Positions 37,039 to 45,754 of a DNA stretch of 64,000 nucleotides are shown here, piece by piece. Made by a program: the position numbers and the translations under genes. The notes beneath the pieces are model-generated. The model had not been told where the DNA came from and ran no database searches. It worked only from the letters and a program-made list of their open reading frames with translations. This stretch comes from JBHJHP01 sp042219855 (GTDB lineage: Bacteria; Bacteroidota; Bacteroidia; Bacteroidales; UBA5342), in the NCBI RefSeq assembly GCF_042219855.1, contig NZ_JBHJHP010000008.1, forward strand, positions 214,784-278,783, read 5' to 3'. The number at the start of each line of letters is the position of its first letter. Positions within the stretch are counted from its first letter, which is position 1.

Positions 37039-39303
37039 TTATTTTGATTGTTGTTTAATCAGATTGAGAGCAGAACCTGCTTTAAACCAGGTTATTTGTT
37101 GTGCATTGTACGTGTGGTTTGCTTTAATAACATCCTTTGTGTCATCATCGTGAATCACTTCAATTGTTAATGGTTTATCCGGTGCAAAATCTTTAAGATC
37201 AATAAAATTGAACTCGTCATTTTCACGGATCTTATCGTAATCAGCTTCATTCTCGAAAGTTATCCCGAGCATACCTTGTTTTTTCAGGTTTGTTTCGTGA
37301 ATACGGGCAAAGGATTTTACAAGAACCACTCTAACGCCCAGATGACGCGGTTCCATTGCAGCATGTTCACGGGATGAACCTTCCCCGTAATTGTGATCAC
37401 CAACTACAACGGTAGGAATACCCTTTTCTTTATACGCTCTTTGTGTTGCCGGTACCTCACCATATTCTCCGGTTAACTGGTTCTTGACTTTGTTGGTTGC
37501 ACCATTAAAAGCATTTACAGCCCCAATAAGCATGTTATTGGATATGTTATCGAGGTGACCACGATAACGCAACCATGGACCTGCCATAGAAATATGATCT
37601 GTTGTACATTTCCCCTGAACTTTTATCAATAGTTTAGCTCCCATGAGGTTTTCCCCGTTCCAGGGATCAAATGGTGTTAGCAGCTGCAAACGTTCTGAAT
37701 CCGGTTTTACCACTACTTCAACATTGCCGCCATCCTTAGCCGGAGCCTGGTAACCTGCATCTTCCACATCGAATCCCTTTGGAGGAAGTTCCCATCCGTG
37801 AGGTGGATCAAATTTTACCTGCTCGCCTTTATCGTTGGTGAGTGTATCAGTGATAGGATTGAATGTAAGATCCCCCGCAATGGCTACCGCCGCAACAATC
37901 TCGGGAGATGATACAAAGGCATGCGTATTGGGATTTCCATCAGCACGCTTGGAGAAGTTACGGTTAAAAGAGTGTATGATTGAGTTTTTCTTTCCTTCTT
38001 CAGCACCTGTTCTTGCCCATTGTCCTATACATGGTCCGCAGGCGTTGGTAAATATTTTGGTGCCCAGCTTTTTAAATATGTCAATGTAACCATCCCGTTC
38101 TACTGTATAACGAACCTGCTCTGATCCCGGGTTGATTCCGAATTCTGCTTTGGGCACCAACCCTTTATCCACAGCCTGTTGTGCTATGGATGCGGCTCTT
38201 GATATATCTTCGTATGATGAATTGGTGCAGGATCCGATTAGGCCCCATTCAATTTTTTGAGGCCAGTCGTTTTCCTTAACAACCTCTTTCATTTTAGATA
38301 CCGGAGTTGCTTTGTCCGGAGTGAATGGTCCGTTTAAATGTGGTTCAAGTTCCGAAAGATTTATTTCAATCAGTTCATCAAAGTATTTATCAGGATCAGC
38401 ATATACCTCTGCATCGCCGGTTAAATGTTCTGCAACTTTGTCTGCAAGTTCAACGACTTCCTCTCTTCCGGTCGCTTTAAGATATCGTCTCATGGAATCA
38501 TCATAGCCAAACGTTGAAGTGGTAGCGCCAATTTCAGCACCCATGTTACAAATAGTTCCTTTACCGGTACATGAAAGGGACTGCGCACCTTCTCCAAAGT
38601 ACTCTACGATGCATCCGGTTCCGCCTTTAACGGTTAAGATGCCGGCTACTTTAAGGATAATGTCTTTGGGAGCTGTCCATCCGTTTAATTTGCCTGTCAA
38701 TTTTACGCCGATCAGTTTTGGAAATTTCAGTTCCCATGGCATGCCAGCCATTACGTCTACCGCATCTGCTCCACCAACACCTATTGCTACCATACCCAGG
38801 CCTCCGGCATTCACGGTGTGTGAATCGGTACCAATCATCATTCCGCCCGGGAATGCATAGTTTTCCAGCACTACCTGGTGGATAATTCCGGCTCCGGGTT
38901 TCCAGAATCCGATACCGTATTTATTTGATACTGACGAGAGAAAATTAAATACTTCATTGTTTTTATTCAATGCCTCCTGAAGATCTTTATCTGCACCTAA
39001 TCTGGCTTGAATAAGATGGTCTGCATGAACAGTGGAAGGAACCGCAGCTCTTTTTTTTCCGGCCTGCATAAACTGAAGCAAAGCCATCTGGGCTGTGGCA
39101 TCCTGCATTGCTACTCTGTCGGGTGCAAAATCCACATAGGACTTTCCACGCTCAAAAGCCGTATCTGTTTTACCGTCCCACAGGTGAGCATAAAGTATTT
39201 TCTCTGCAAGCGTCAGGGGTTTGCCAACCGCCTTTCTTGCAGCTTCAATTTTTTCAGGAAATCCGGCATAAACCTTCCTGATCATATCAATATCAAAAAC
39301 CAT
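37039..39303 (-). CDS. acn: Aconitate hydratase
   Basis: A 754-residue aconitase of the mitochondrial/AcnA-like size class that interconverts citrate and isocitrate. The 4Fe-4S ligands are in LIGSCTNSSYEDI and NACGPCIGQW. MIGTDSHTVNAGGLGMVAIGVGG and the swivel-domain GDHNYGEGSSREHAAMEPRHLG are active-site segments. Together with korAB it points to an operating TCA branch. A minus-strand TACCTTTGC (39334-39342) is its likely -7 element. Confidence 0.95.
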   Translation of the reverse strand: MVFDIDMIRKVYAGFPEKIEAARKAVGKPLTLAEKILYAHLWDGKTDTAFERGKSYVDFAPDRVAMQDATAQMALLQFMQAGKKRAAVPSTVHADHLIQARLGADKDLQEALNKNNEVFNFLSSVSNKYGIGFWKPGAGIIHQVVLENYAFPGGMMIGTDSHTVNAGGLGMVAIGVGGADAVDVMAGMPWELKFPKLIGVKLTGKLNGWTAPKDIILKVAGILTVKGGTGCIVEYFGEGAQSLSCTGKGTICNMGAEIGATTSTFGYDDSMRRYLKATGREEVVELADKVAEHLTGDAEVYADPDKYFDELIEINLSELEPHLNGPFTPDKATPVSKMKEVVKENDWPQKIEWGLIGSCTNSSYEDISRAASIAQQAVDKGLVPKAEFGINPGSEQVRYTVERDGYIDIFKKLGTKIFTNACGPCIGQWARTGAEEGKKNSIIHSFNRNFSKRADGNPNTHAFVSSPEIVAAVAIAGDLTFNPITDTLTNDKGEQVKFDPPHGWELPPKGFDVEDAGYQAPAKDGGNVEVVVKPDSERLQLLTPFDPWNGENLMGAKLLIKVQGKCTTDHISMAGPWLRYRGHLDNISNNMLIGAVNAFNGATNKVKNQLTGEYGEVPATQRAYKEKGIPTVVVGDHNYGEGSSREHAAMEPRHLGVRVVLVKSFARIHETNLKKQGMLGITFENEADYDKIRENDEFNFIDLKDFAPDKPLTIEVIHDDDTKDVIKANHTYNAQQITWFKAGSALNLIKQQSK

Positions 39304-39333
39304 AATTAAAAATTTTGTTTTAACGTAAGTATT

Positions 39334-39342
39334 GCAAAGGTA
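39334..39342 (-). promoter_or_regulatory. -7 promoter element of acn
   Basis: The minus strand reads TACCTTTGC, an exact TAnnTTTGC match 30 bases before the acn ATG. The -33 partner is not clear. A small GACCT/AGGTC inverted repeat (39366-39384) lies upstream. Confidence 0.55.
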
Positions 39343-39438
39343 AAATTAAAAACTTTTGTTTAATGACCTCATTTTTCAAGGTCTATCTGATATAACAAAT
39401 CAAACCTAAAAGCGTTTAATGCCAATGCAAACAGATAC

Positions 39439-39471
39439 AAAAAAACCTGATCGGTTATGATCAGGTTTTTT
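39439..39471 (-). terminator. Terminator of gapA
   Basis: AAAAAACCTGATC and GATCAGGTTTTTT form a 13-bp stem with a six-base loop just beyond the gapA stop. Confidence 0.9.
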
Positions 39472-39491
39472 AAACGTATTGTAAATCAGGA

Positions 39492-40490
39492 TTACTTTAC
39501 GGTTGCCATGTGCTGGATCAGCTCAACAACTTTTGTAGAATAACCCATTTCATTGTCATACCATGATACAACTTTAACGAAATTATCGTTCAGGCTGATA
39601 CCTGCGCCTGCATCAAAAACTGAAGTGCATGATTCACCAACAAAGTCGTTTGATACAACGGCATCTTCAGTGTATCCAAGAATGCCTTTCATTGCACCTT
39701 GTGATGCTTCTTTCATTGCAGCACAGATTTCTTCGTAAGTTGCACCTTTTTCCAGACGACATGTTAAGTCAACAACTGATACGTCAGGAGTCGGTACACG
39801 AAAAGCCATACCTGTGAGTTTGCCGTTCAACTGAGGAATTACTTTACCTACAGCTTTAGCAGCACCAGTAGACGAAGGAATGATATTCTGGCCGGCACCA
39901 CGTCCACCTCTCCAGTCTTTCATAGAAGGACCGTCAACAGTTTTCTGAGTTGCAGTGGTAGCATGAACTGTAGTCATAAGACCTTCAACGATACCAAATT
40001 TATCATTCAGTACTTTCGCGATAGGAGCTAAACAGTTTGTAGTACAGGACGCATTTGAAACGATGTCCTGACCTGCATAAGTGTCGTTATTTACACCCAT
40101 TACAAACATTGGGGTAGCGTCTTTGGATGGAGCCGATAATACTACTCTTTTTGCACCGGCAGTGATGTGTGCACGAGCTTTTTCGTCAGTAAGGAAAAGA
40201 CCGGTTGATTCTACTACGTATTCTGCACCAACTGCGTCCCATTTTAAGTCTGCAGGATTACGTTCAGCAGTTACGCGGATTGTTTTTCCGTTTACTACAA
40301 GGTTTCCGTCAACAACTTCAACAGTACCTTTAAAACGGCCGTGCGTTGAATCATATTTCAACATATAAGCCATGTAGTCAACATCAATAAGGTCGTTGAT
40401 ACCTACAACTTCAACACCTTCAGTAGCAACAGCTACACGGAAAACGAATCGACCGATACGTCCGAATCCATTAATACCAATTTTAATCAT
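39492..40490 (-). CDS. gapA: Glyceraldehyde-3-phosphate dehydrogenase
   Basis: A 332-residue NAD-dependent glycolytic dehydrogenase. It begins MIKIGINGFGRIGRFVFR. The catalytic cysteine is in VSNASCTTNCLAP and the active-site histidine is in TVHATTATQKTVDGPS. The C-terminal WYDNEMGYS is also typical. The open frame extends to 40559, but a strong promoter at 40528-40560 lies in that extension, so the ATG at 40490 is the start. Confidence 0.96.
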   Translation of the reverse strand: MIKIGINGFGRIGRFVFRVAVATEGVEVVGINDLIDVDYMAYMLKYDSTHGRFKGTVEVVDGNLVVNGKTIRVTAERNPADLKWDAVGAEYVVESTGLFLTDEKARAHITAGAKRVVLSAPSKDATPMFVMGVNNDTYAGQDIVSNASCTTNCLAPIAKVLNDKFGIVEGLMTTVHATTATQKTVDGPSMKDWRGGRGAGQNIIPSSTGAAKAVGKVIPQLNGKLTGMAFRVPTPDVSVVDLTCRLEKGATYEEICAAMKEASQGAMKGILGYTEDAVVSNDFVGESCTSVFDAGAGISLNDNFVKVVSWYDNEMGYSTKVVELIQHMATVK

Positions 40491-40527
40491 TGCTTTAATA
40501 TTTATATAGTTCGTATTTTTTTCCGGC

Positions 40528-40560
40528 GCAAAATTATAATTTACAGTCCATAATATCAAA
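40528..40560 (-). promoter_or_regulatory. Promoter of gapA
   Basis: On the minus strand TTTG (40557-40560) and TAATTTTGC (40528-40536) are separated by 20 bases, a near-ideal Bacteroidota promoter. The predicted transcript starts about 30 bases before the ATG. Confidence 0.8.
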
Positions 40561-40608
40561 TAATTGTTAGACTGTAATCTAAAAAAAGAGTTAAATTATA
40601 TGTGGATA

Positions 40609-40728
40609 TTATTCGGCTAACTCTGTTGGTAAGATTTCGCTGTATGCTTTTGGACAAGTCTCGGTAGTTTTACAGGAAGAAAGTATGAAAACCAAAACAA
40701 CCGCAGCAAAAACCAATATTTTTTTCAT
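40609..40728 (-). CDS. 39-residue putative lipoprotein
   Basis: A very short ORF starts MKKILVFAAVVLVFILSSCK. The basic start, hydrophobic core and lipobox LSSC are a complete lipoprotein signal, and the mature part would be only about 21 residues with one further Cys. A TATATTTG -7 element on the minus strand (40754-40761) lies 26 bases upstream. The mature tail is unrecognised. Small lipoproteins of this kind are often missed in annotation; it could also be a fragment of a former larger gene. Confidence 0.6.
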   Translation of the reverse strand: MKKILVFAAVVLVFILSSCKTTETCPKAYSEILPTELAE

Positions 40729-40859
40729 AATCGTTTTTTTATACTTTTACATTCAAATATACAAGAGGCACAAATATATTAAAAATTAACTGTTTTCATA
40801 ATTTTTAAGAACATATATAGAATTTTGAATGTTATTGTGAAAATAATTTGCATTTACAG

Positions 40860-40888
40860 TTGTAATTGTTAATATTTTGTTAACTTTG
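40860..40888 (+). promoter_or_regulatory. Promoter of the large beta-helix protein gene
   Basis: TTG at 40860-40862 and TAACTTTG at 40881-40888 are 18 bases apart, and the ATG follows 25 bases later. Confidence 0.6.
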
Positions 40889-40913
40889 TGAGATTGACAA
40901 AAAGTATCATCAT

Positions 40914-43667
40914 ATGAGACATCTTGGGATAATTTTGGGCATGGTGGTTGCAATGCTAATGGGTAATACTGCTAAGGCAACGGTAATAAATGTGGCACTA
41001 GGTACTGATGTTGATATACAAAATGCAATTAATGGTGCCACAAGTGGTGATACAATTCAATTAGCTAGCGGAACTTATAATTTTAGTAGTTATGTGTATT
41101 TTTTCGGATTGGACTTATCCGTTATTGGAAATGGATCTTCAAATACAATTTTAGATTGCAATAATGCTACTTATGCATTTTACATTGATTTTTTTGAAGC
41201 AGTATCCATAGAGTCTTTAAGTATTGTAGACGGAGAAGGTTTAGCTTCTGATCCATGGGGTTTCAAAACTACTACAGATGGGGGAGGTATATATGCTTTT
41301 GCCCCTTCTTTTCTTACACTAAAAGATGTTGTATTCCTTAATTGTAATTCAAGTGCTAATGGAGGAGGGCTATATGCAACCTCAGGAAATATAACACTGG
41401 ATAGGGTTTATTTTGATTCCAATTCAGCTGCAGGTAATGGTGGTGGATTTTGTTTTATGAATGATGCTATAGGTACAGGTATTGCATGCAGTGTAACGAA
41501 GACCAGTTTTGATTCAAATTCTTCAGGAGGATATGGAGCTGCACTTTTCTATGATGCGTATTACGGAGGAAGTGTTAATCTTAATATTATTAACAGTACA
41601 ATAGGCAATCAAAGCACAGGGAATAGTGCAGTGTATTTAACAGGAACAGGTAGTACCAGCACGATATCATTAAGAAATAATACAATAGCCTATAATAGTT
41701 CTGGTGGGATTAACATAGACTATACCATGTTCAATATGTCATTTTATAATAACTTAATAATTGATAACTCTTCTTTTGACATTACCTCATCTGCTGCCGT
41801 CTCGATAGGTGGTGACAGAAATATGTTTGAGAACCTAACAGGGGGTGTTTCTTTTGGTAATAGTGATAATTACTACGAAGCATATCCAAACGCCATTGTT
41901 GAATCAACTTTTGCTTATAATAATGGAGGTATAGTTCCTACCTTAAATTTAACGGATTACGGAATTAAAGTTGCAGCTGGCAGAGCAAAAAACTATGTTC
42001 CAACACAGGATCAGAACGGTATAATAAGGAGAAGCCGTTCAGAATTGGGTGCAATTGAAACGAATGTCAGTATTAATGTTTGGACAGGTGCATCAGGAAC
42101 TGCCTGGAATAATGCTGCAAACTGGACAGGAGTAAATGCCCCGGCTGCAACAGATGTATATGCCATTATTGATAATTGTATAGGTTCCAATTATCCAATC
42201 AGTACTTCAACAATTTTTGTACCTGGACTGAAAATTATAGTAGGCAACTACGGCGCATTTAAGAATACTGCTGGTATGAGAGGCGTAAGTATATTTTTAA
42301 TGAGTAACTCAACAGGAACCGGACAGTTTATAAATACAGGTACGATAATAATGTCATCTTTTGAGATTGAACAATACCTATTTGGTAATCAATGGAATTT
42401 TCTCGGAATTCCTGTTGGTTCTATTGATGTATCTACAATTATACCTGGGGCAACTTTGGGTACTGCGACATGGAGTGGTTCTGCCTATACATATTCCGGT
42501 GGTGACTATTGGGTATTCTATCATGATCAGGCAGAAAGGGCTGCTAATGGCCATTCAGATTTGGTTTGGAAACCCGTAAATTCAGGAAGCCTTATTGGAG
42601 GAACCGGATACATTGTCTGGTGTGATGTGCCACAAAAGGCTATTTTTACAGGAGCAATTGTTAGTAATAATTTTACACATAATTTAGCTTATTCTACGGT
42701 AGGGGATCTAAGTGACAGGGGGTGGAACCTTATATCTAATCCGTATCTGGCTCCGTTTTCCTGGGTTGGAACAGATGTGACTTATGTTGATCAGGCTTCA
42801 TATTTTTACAGTAATGCATTTCAGAATTATTTTGTAATACCCAGTGATCCAATTGACGGTACTACGGAAAAGATTCCGCAGGTACAGGGATTTTTCGCTA
42901 AAGCAAATACAACTGGCGGTTCACTTGAGATGTTAAGTTCTTTGGTTTCAATTGATAAGGATGTAACGTTTAAGACTTCCGCCTTATCTGAAAAACATTA
43001 TCTGAGAACCACAATTTTCAGAGATGGAGAGAAATACTATGATAAAACCTACATTCGTCATAAAGACGATGCCGGATTAATGTATGAAGGTAAATATGAC
43101 GCATATAAATTAAAAAACCTTTCTAATGTATCACCGCAGATTTATACTGAGGAAGGGAATACAAGTTTGTCAATCAACAGCTTTTCGTATTATGATTATC
43201 CGAATCAGGAAGTTCCTCTGATGATATCAGTGCCGGAAGCGGATACCTATAAGCTGGCGTTTAATATTGACAATTCTATGGGGGATTTTGAATATGTGCT
43301 GGAGGATAAGCAGGATGGTTCTTTTTACAATTTGAACGATGGTGATACAATAAACATCGAGTTGAATAAGTTAGTAGAGAAAAGCAGACTGATTGTGCAT
43401 GTGGTTGGAAATTCAACTGCAGTTGGAGAAGTGCAAAAAGATGAGGTGTTGATATATGCCAACAATGGAAACCTGTATATTAATACTTCTGACCGTTATG
43501 CGGTTGGAAACGTAAGAATGTATGATCTTGCAGGGAAAATATTACTGGATGAATCGATTACTGATAATAACACGATTATCAGAGTAAGTGATCTTCCCTC
43601 TCAGTTTGTCATTGTTAATTATGAGAGTATGGATAAACGCTTTACTAAACGATTGAATTTAAGATAA
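40914..43667 (+). CDS. Large secreted parallel beta-helix protein with T9SS sorting domain
   Basis: A 917-residue protein with a signal peptide (residues 1-22). Residues about 25-375 form a right-handed beta-helix of the pectin-lyase type, with repeated short strands such as DGGGIYAFAPSFLTLKDVVFLNCNS and NGGGLYATSGNITLDRV. A second beta-rich region begins with NVWTGASGTAWNNAANW at about residue 385. The last 80 residues (from about 838) follow the type A T9SS C-terminal domain pattern. It is probably exported across the outer membrane and anchored or released. No catalytic residues are recognised; adhesion or polysaccharide binding is possible. Base composition is more AT-rich than in neighbours. 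Confidence 0.8.
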   Translation: MRHLGIILGMVVAMLMGNTAKATVINVALGTDVDIQNAINGATSGDTIQLASGTYNFSSYVYFFGLDLSVIGNGSSNTILDCNNATYAFYIDFFEAVSIESLSIVDGEGLASDPWGFKTTTDGGGIYAFAPSFLTLKDVVFLNCNSSANGGGLYATSGNITLDRVYFDSNSAAGNGGGFCFMNDAIGTGIACSVTKTSFDSNSSGGYGAALFYDAYYGGSVNLNIINSTIGNQSTGNSAVYLTGTGSTSTISLRNNTIAYNSSGGINIDYTMFNMSFYNNLIIDNSSFDITSSAAVSIGGDRNMFENLTGGVSFGNSDNYYEAYPNAIVESTFAYNNGGIVPTLNLTDYGIKVAAGRAKNYVPTQDQNGIIRRSRSELGAIETNVSINVWTGASGTAWNNAANWTGVNAPAATDVYAIIDNCIGSNYPISTSTIFVPGLKIIVGNYGAFKNTAGMRGVSIFLMSNSTGTGQFINTGTIIMSSFEIEQYLFGNQWNFLGIPVGSIDVSTIIPGATLGTATWSGSAYTYSGGDYWVFYHDQAERAANGHSDLVWKPVNSGSLIGGTGYIVWCDVPQKAIFTGAIVSNNFTHNLAYSTVGDLSDRGWNLISNPYLAPFSWVGTDVTYVDQASYFYSNAFQNYFVIPSDPIDGTTEKIPQVQGFFAKANTTGGSLEMLSSLVSIDKDVTFKTSALSEKHYLRTTIFRDGEKYYDKTYIRHKDDAGLMYEGKYDAYKLKNLSNVSPQIYTEEGNTSLSINSFSYYDYPNQEVPLMISVPEADTYKLAFNIDNSMGDFEYVLEDKQDGSFYNLNDGDTINIELNKLVEKSRLIVHVVGNSTAVGEVQKDEVLIYANNGNLYINTSDRYAVGNVRMYDLAGKILLDESITDNNTIIRVSDLPSQFVIVNYESMDKRFTKRLNLR

Positions 43668-43698
43668 ATCTAAGATGAAGCTAATGGTAAATTATTTT

Positions 43699-43726
43699 TT
43701 TGTTAAATTAAATTATTCTACTTTTG
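43699..43726 (+). promoter_or_regulatory. Promoter of the 77-residue protein gene
   Basis: TTTG at 43699-43702 and TACTTTTG at 43719-43726 are 16 bases apart. The predicted start of transcription is about 40 bases before the ATG. Confidence 0.6.
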
Positions 43727-43770
43727 GCGAAGATTTAAAAGGATCGAATCAAGGTTATTGCTTTGTGTGA

Positions 43771-44004
43771 ATGAAAGTTTGGATGAGAAAAATACTAATG
43801 TTGCTGATTCTGATTCCGTTTTTCGGGATAGCTAAAGCAGCTGATCTGCCTGATAAAGGTAAAAAACCACCAACGACGATATATGGATCTCCGGGTCCTT
43901 TGCCACCCGGTCCGGGTGCACCTGTGGGCGGTGGACTTTTAGTCCTTTTGGGGCTGGCAACGGCATATGGCATAAAAAAATATAAAAGTACAAAACAGGA
44001 CTAG
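43771..44004 (+). CDS. Small exported protein with PG-rich linker and C-terminal membrane anchor
   Basis: A 77-residue protein with three parts. A signal peptide (to about residue 24, ending IAKAAD) is followed by a Pro/Gly-rich linker (SPGPLPPGPGAPVGGG). A hydrophobic helix (LLVLLGLATAYGI) and a basic tail (KKYKSTKQD) come last. A short motif, a membrane helix and a basic end form the tripartite architecture of protein-sorting signals such as PEP-CTERM and, in Bacteroidota, PID-CTERM. Here almost the whole protein is that signal. An alternative start is the ATG at 43783. It follows a T9SS substrate gene, which may be chance. Confidence 0.65.
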   Translation: MKVWMRKILMLLILIPFFGIAKAADLPDKGKKPPTTIYGSPGPLPPGPGAPVGGGLLVLLGLATAYGIKKYKSTKQD

Positions 44005-44119
44005 TGCCTGTTTTTTTGTGGCATGAAGCCTAATGTTTATTTGGTCTAAATTGTTAAAAATTTAATTTTTTAATATTTTTATTTGGAGGAATAATAAATG
44101 TTCTTTTAATTTGCTCCTG

Positions 44120-44203
44120 ATGAAAACACATACAGATTATATCATTTCTTCTTTTAACTGTTCTGCCCGGATGGATTGTATGTGTATGCGAATGCGCAGC
44201 TAA
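44120..44203 (+). CDS. Met/Cys-rich leader peptide upstream of metY
   Basis: A 27-codon ORF whose C-terminal end reads RMDCMCMRMRS. Besides the start it has four Met codons and three Cys codons in its last 14 positions, an unlikely composition by chance. The gene downstream makes homocysteine from O-acetylhomoserine and sulfide. A TTTG (44082-44085) and a TTAATTTGC (44106-44114) 20 bases apart could be the promoter, which would make the message almost leaderless. A GGAGG further upstream belongs to another short frame. The arrangement resembles an attenuation leader. Confidence 0.6.
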   Translation: MKTHTDYIISSFNCSARMDCMCMRMRS

Positions 44204-44242
44204 TGCGCTGATTTATCTTTCAGAAGGAGGGTCCCTCTTTCT
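44194..44242 (+). promoter_or_regulatory. Hairpins following the Met/Cys leader peptide
   Basis: GCGCA (44194-44198) and TGCGC (44204-44208) enclose the leader stop codon. A second hairpin, AGAAGGAG (44222-44229) with CTCTTTCT (44235-44242), has eight pairs including one G-U and is followed by TATTTCC, a modest terminator-like tract. The sequence TTTCTTCT (44145-44152) could pair with AGAAGGAG as an alternative, with two G-U pairs. No antiterminator as clear as that of the leu leader was found. Confidence 0.45.
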
Positions 44243-44304
44243 ATTTCCATATGTTATCATTTTGTATTTTTATTTTGTATCTAACTTCAAATATTATAAT
44301 AATC

Positions 44305-45600
44305 ATGGCTAATTATCACTTTGAAACGTTACAGCTGCATGCTGGACATGAACCCGATGAAACAACAAATTCCCGGGCAGTACCCATTTATCAGACAAGT
44401 TCTTATGTCTTTAATAATTCAGAACACGGTGCAAACCTGTTTGCGCTGAAGGAATTCGGGAATATCTATACACGGATAATGAATCCAACCACTGATGTAT
44501 TTGAAAAACGTATGGCAGCTTTGGAAGGTGGTGTTGCTGCAGTTGCTACCTCATCCGGACATGCTGCACAGTTTCTTGCCTTGAATAATATCTTACAGGC
44601 AGGAGACAACTTTGTAACATCGCCGTTTTTGTACGGAGGAACCCATAATCAGTTTAAAGTATCATTTAAACGTTTAGGGATAGAGGCAAGATTTGCAAAG
44701 GACGACACGGTTGAATCACTGGAAAAGCTGATCGACGATGAAACAAAGGCAATTTATGTGGAAAACCTTGGTAATCCGAATTTTAATGTTCCTGACTGGG
44801 AGAAAATAGGTGCTTTGGCCAAAAAGTATGACATTCCGCTGGTTGTAGATAATACGTTTGGAGCCGGAGGTTATCTTCTGCGGCCAATTGAATTTGGTGC
44901 AAATGTGGTTGTAGAGTCGGCAACAAAATGGATTGGTGGCCATGGAACATCAATTGGCGGCGTTGTCATTGATGCAGGAAATTATAACTGGGGAAACGGA
45001 AAATTTCCGCAGTTTTCGGAACCTTCAGAAGGGTATCATGGATTGGTGTTTAATGATGTATTCGGAGCAGACGGTCCGTTTGGAAATATAGCGTATGCCA
45101 TTCGCTTGCGTGTGGAAGGTCTGCGGGATTTCGGTACTGCAATCAGCCCGTTTAATTCGTTTTTGCTGATCCAGGGACTTGAAACATTGTCTTTAAGACT
45201 GGAGAGAACTGTTCAGAATGCACTCGAAATAGCACAATGGCTGGAAAATCATCCTGCTGTTGAAGCTGTTAATTATCCCGGACTTAAAAGTAGTAAGTAC
45301 CATGAGCTGGCGAAGAAATACCTGAAAAACGGTTTTGGTGGTGTTCTGACATTCCGTCTGAAGGCAGGCAAAGAGGCTGCATCAAAGTTTGTCGACAGCC
45401 TGGAACTTATCAGTCATCTTGCCAATGTTGGGGATGCTAAGACCCTGATTATTCATCCGGCATCCACGACCCATCAGCAGCTGAGTGACGAGGAACAGCT
45501 TAGTGCAGGGATCCTTCCGGACCAGTTACGTTTATCTGTAGGAATTGAACATATTGCAGATATTAAAGCAGATATTGAACAGGCCTTAGGTAAAATTTGA
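44305..45600 (+). CDS. metY: O-acetylhomoserine aminocarboxypropyltransferase (sulfhydrylase)
   Basis: A 431-residue PLP enzyme of the Cys/Met metabolism family that makes homocysteine directly from O-acetylhomoserine and sulfide. The start MANYHFETLQLHAGHEPD is typical, and the frame can be extended to 44251 without support. The segments PIYQTSSYVF, TSSGHAAQF and VVESATKWIGGHGTSIGG (PLP lysine) are diagnostic. The long insertion around GYHGLVFNDVFG separates MetY from cystathionine synthases. The next gene makes its substrate. A Met/Cys leader precedes it. Confidence 0.93.
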   Translation: MANYHFETLQLHAGHEPDETTNSRAVPIYQTSSYVFNNSEHGANLFALKEFGNIYTRIMNPTTDVFEKRMAALEGGVAAVATSSGHAAQFLALNNILQAGDNFVTSPFLYGGTHNQFKVSFKRLGIEARFAKDDTVESLEKLIDDETKAIYVENLGNPNFNVPDWEKIGALAKKYDIPLVVDNTFGAGGYLLRPIEFGANVVVESATKWIGGHGTSIGGVVIDAGNYNWGNGKFPQFSEPSEGYHGLVFNDVFGADGPFGNIAYAIRLRVEGLRDFGTAISPFNSFLLIQGLETLSLRLERTVQNALEIAQWLENHPAVEAVNYPGLKSSKYHELAKKYLKNGFGGVLTFRLKAGKEAASKFVDSLELISHLANVGDAKTLIIHPASTTHQQLSDEEQLSAGILPDQLRLSVGIEHIADIKADIEQALGKI

Positions 45601-45708
45601 AAGAGTTCAGAAAGAATATTTTAAGCAATGTAAGTGTTATTAAGTTTTGATGGATTTCAGAACAATTGAAAAAAATATCAATTTTTAATATAATCACTTT
45701 AAGTTCAT

Positions 45709-45739
45709 TATTTTTGCAGTCCGCAATGTTGCGGACTGC
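45709..45739 (+). promoter_or_regulatory. metA promoter with perfect inverted repeat over the start of transcription
   Basis: A -7 element TATTTTTGC spans 45709-45717. Overlapping its last bases, the arms GCAGTCCGCAA (45716-45726) and TTGCGGACTGC (45729-45739) form a perfect 11-base inverted repeat with a two-base centre. The predicted start of transcription (about 45722-45724) falls within it. No T-run follows immediately. It may be an operator or a hairpin at the 5' end of the mRNA. Confidence 0.65.
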
Positions 45740-45754
45740 TTAATTCAAGTCACT

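Noticed and set aside
40491..40559. Upstream extension of gapA
   Set aside because: It overlaps a near-ideal promoter and precedes the universally conserved N-terminus.
44005..44304. SAM riboswitch upstream of metY
   Set aside because: No SAM-I core motifs were seen and the bases are better explained by a short ORF and hairpins. A formal covariance search could still change this.
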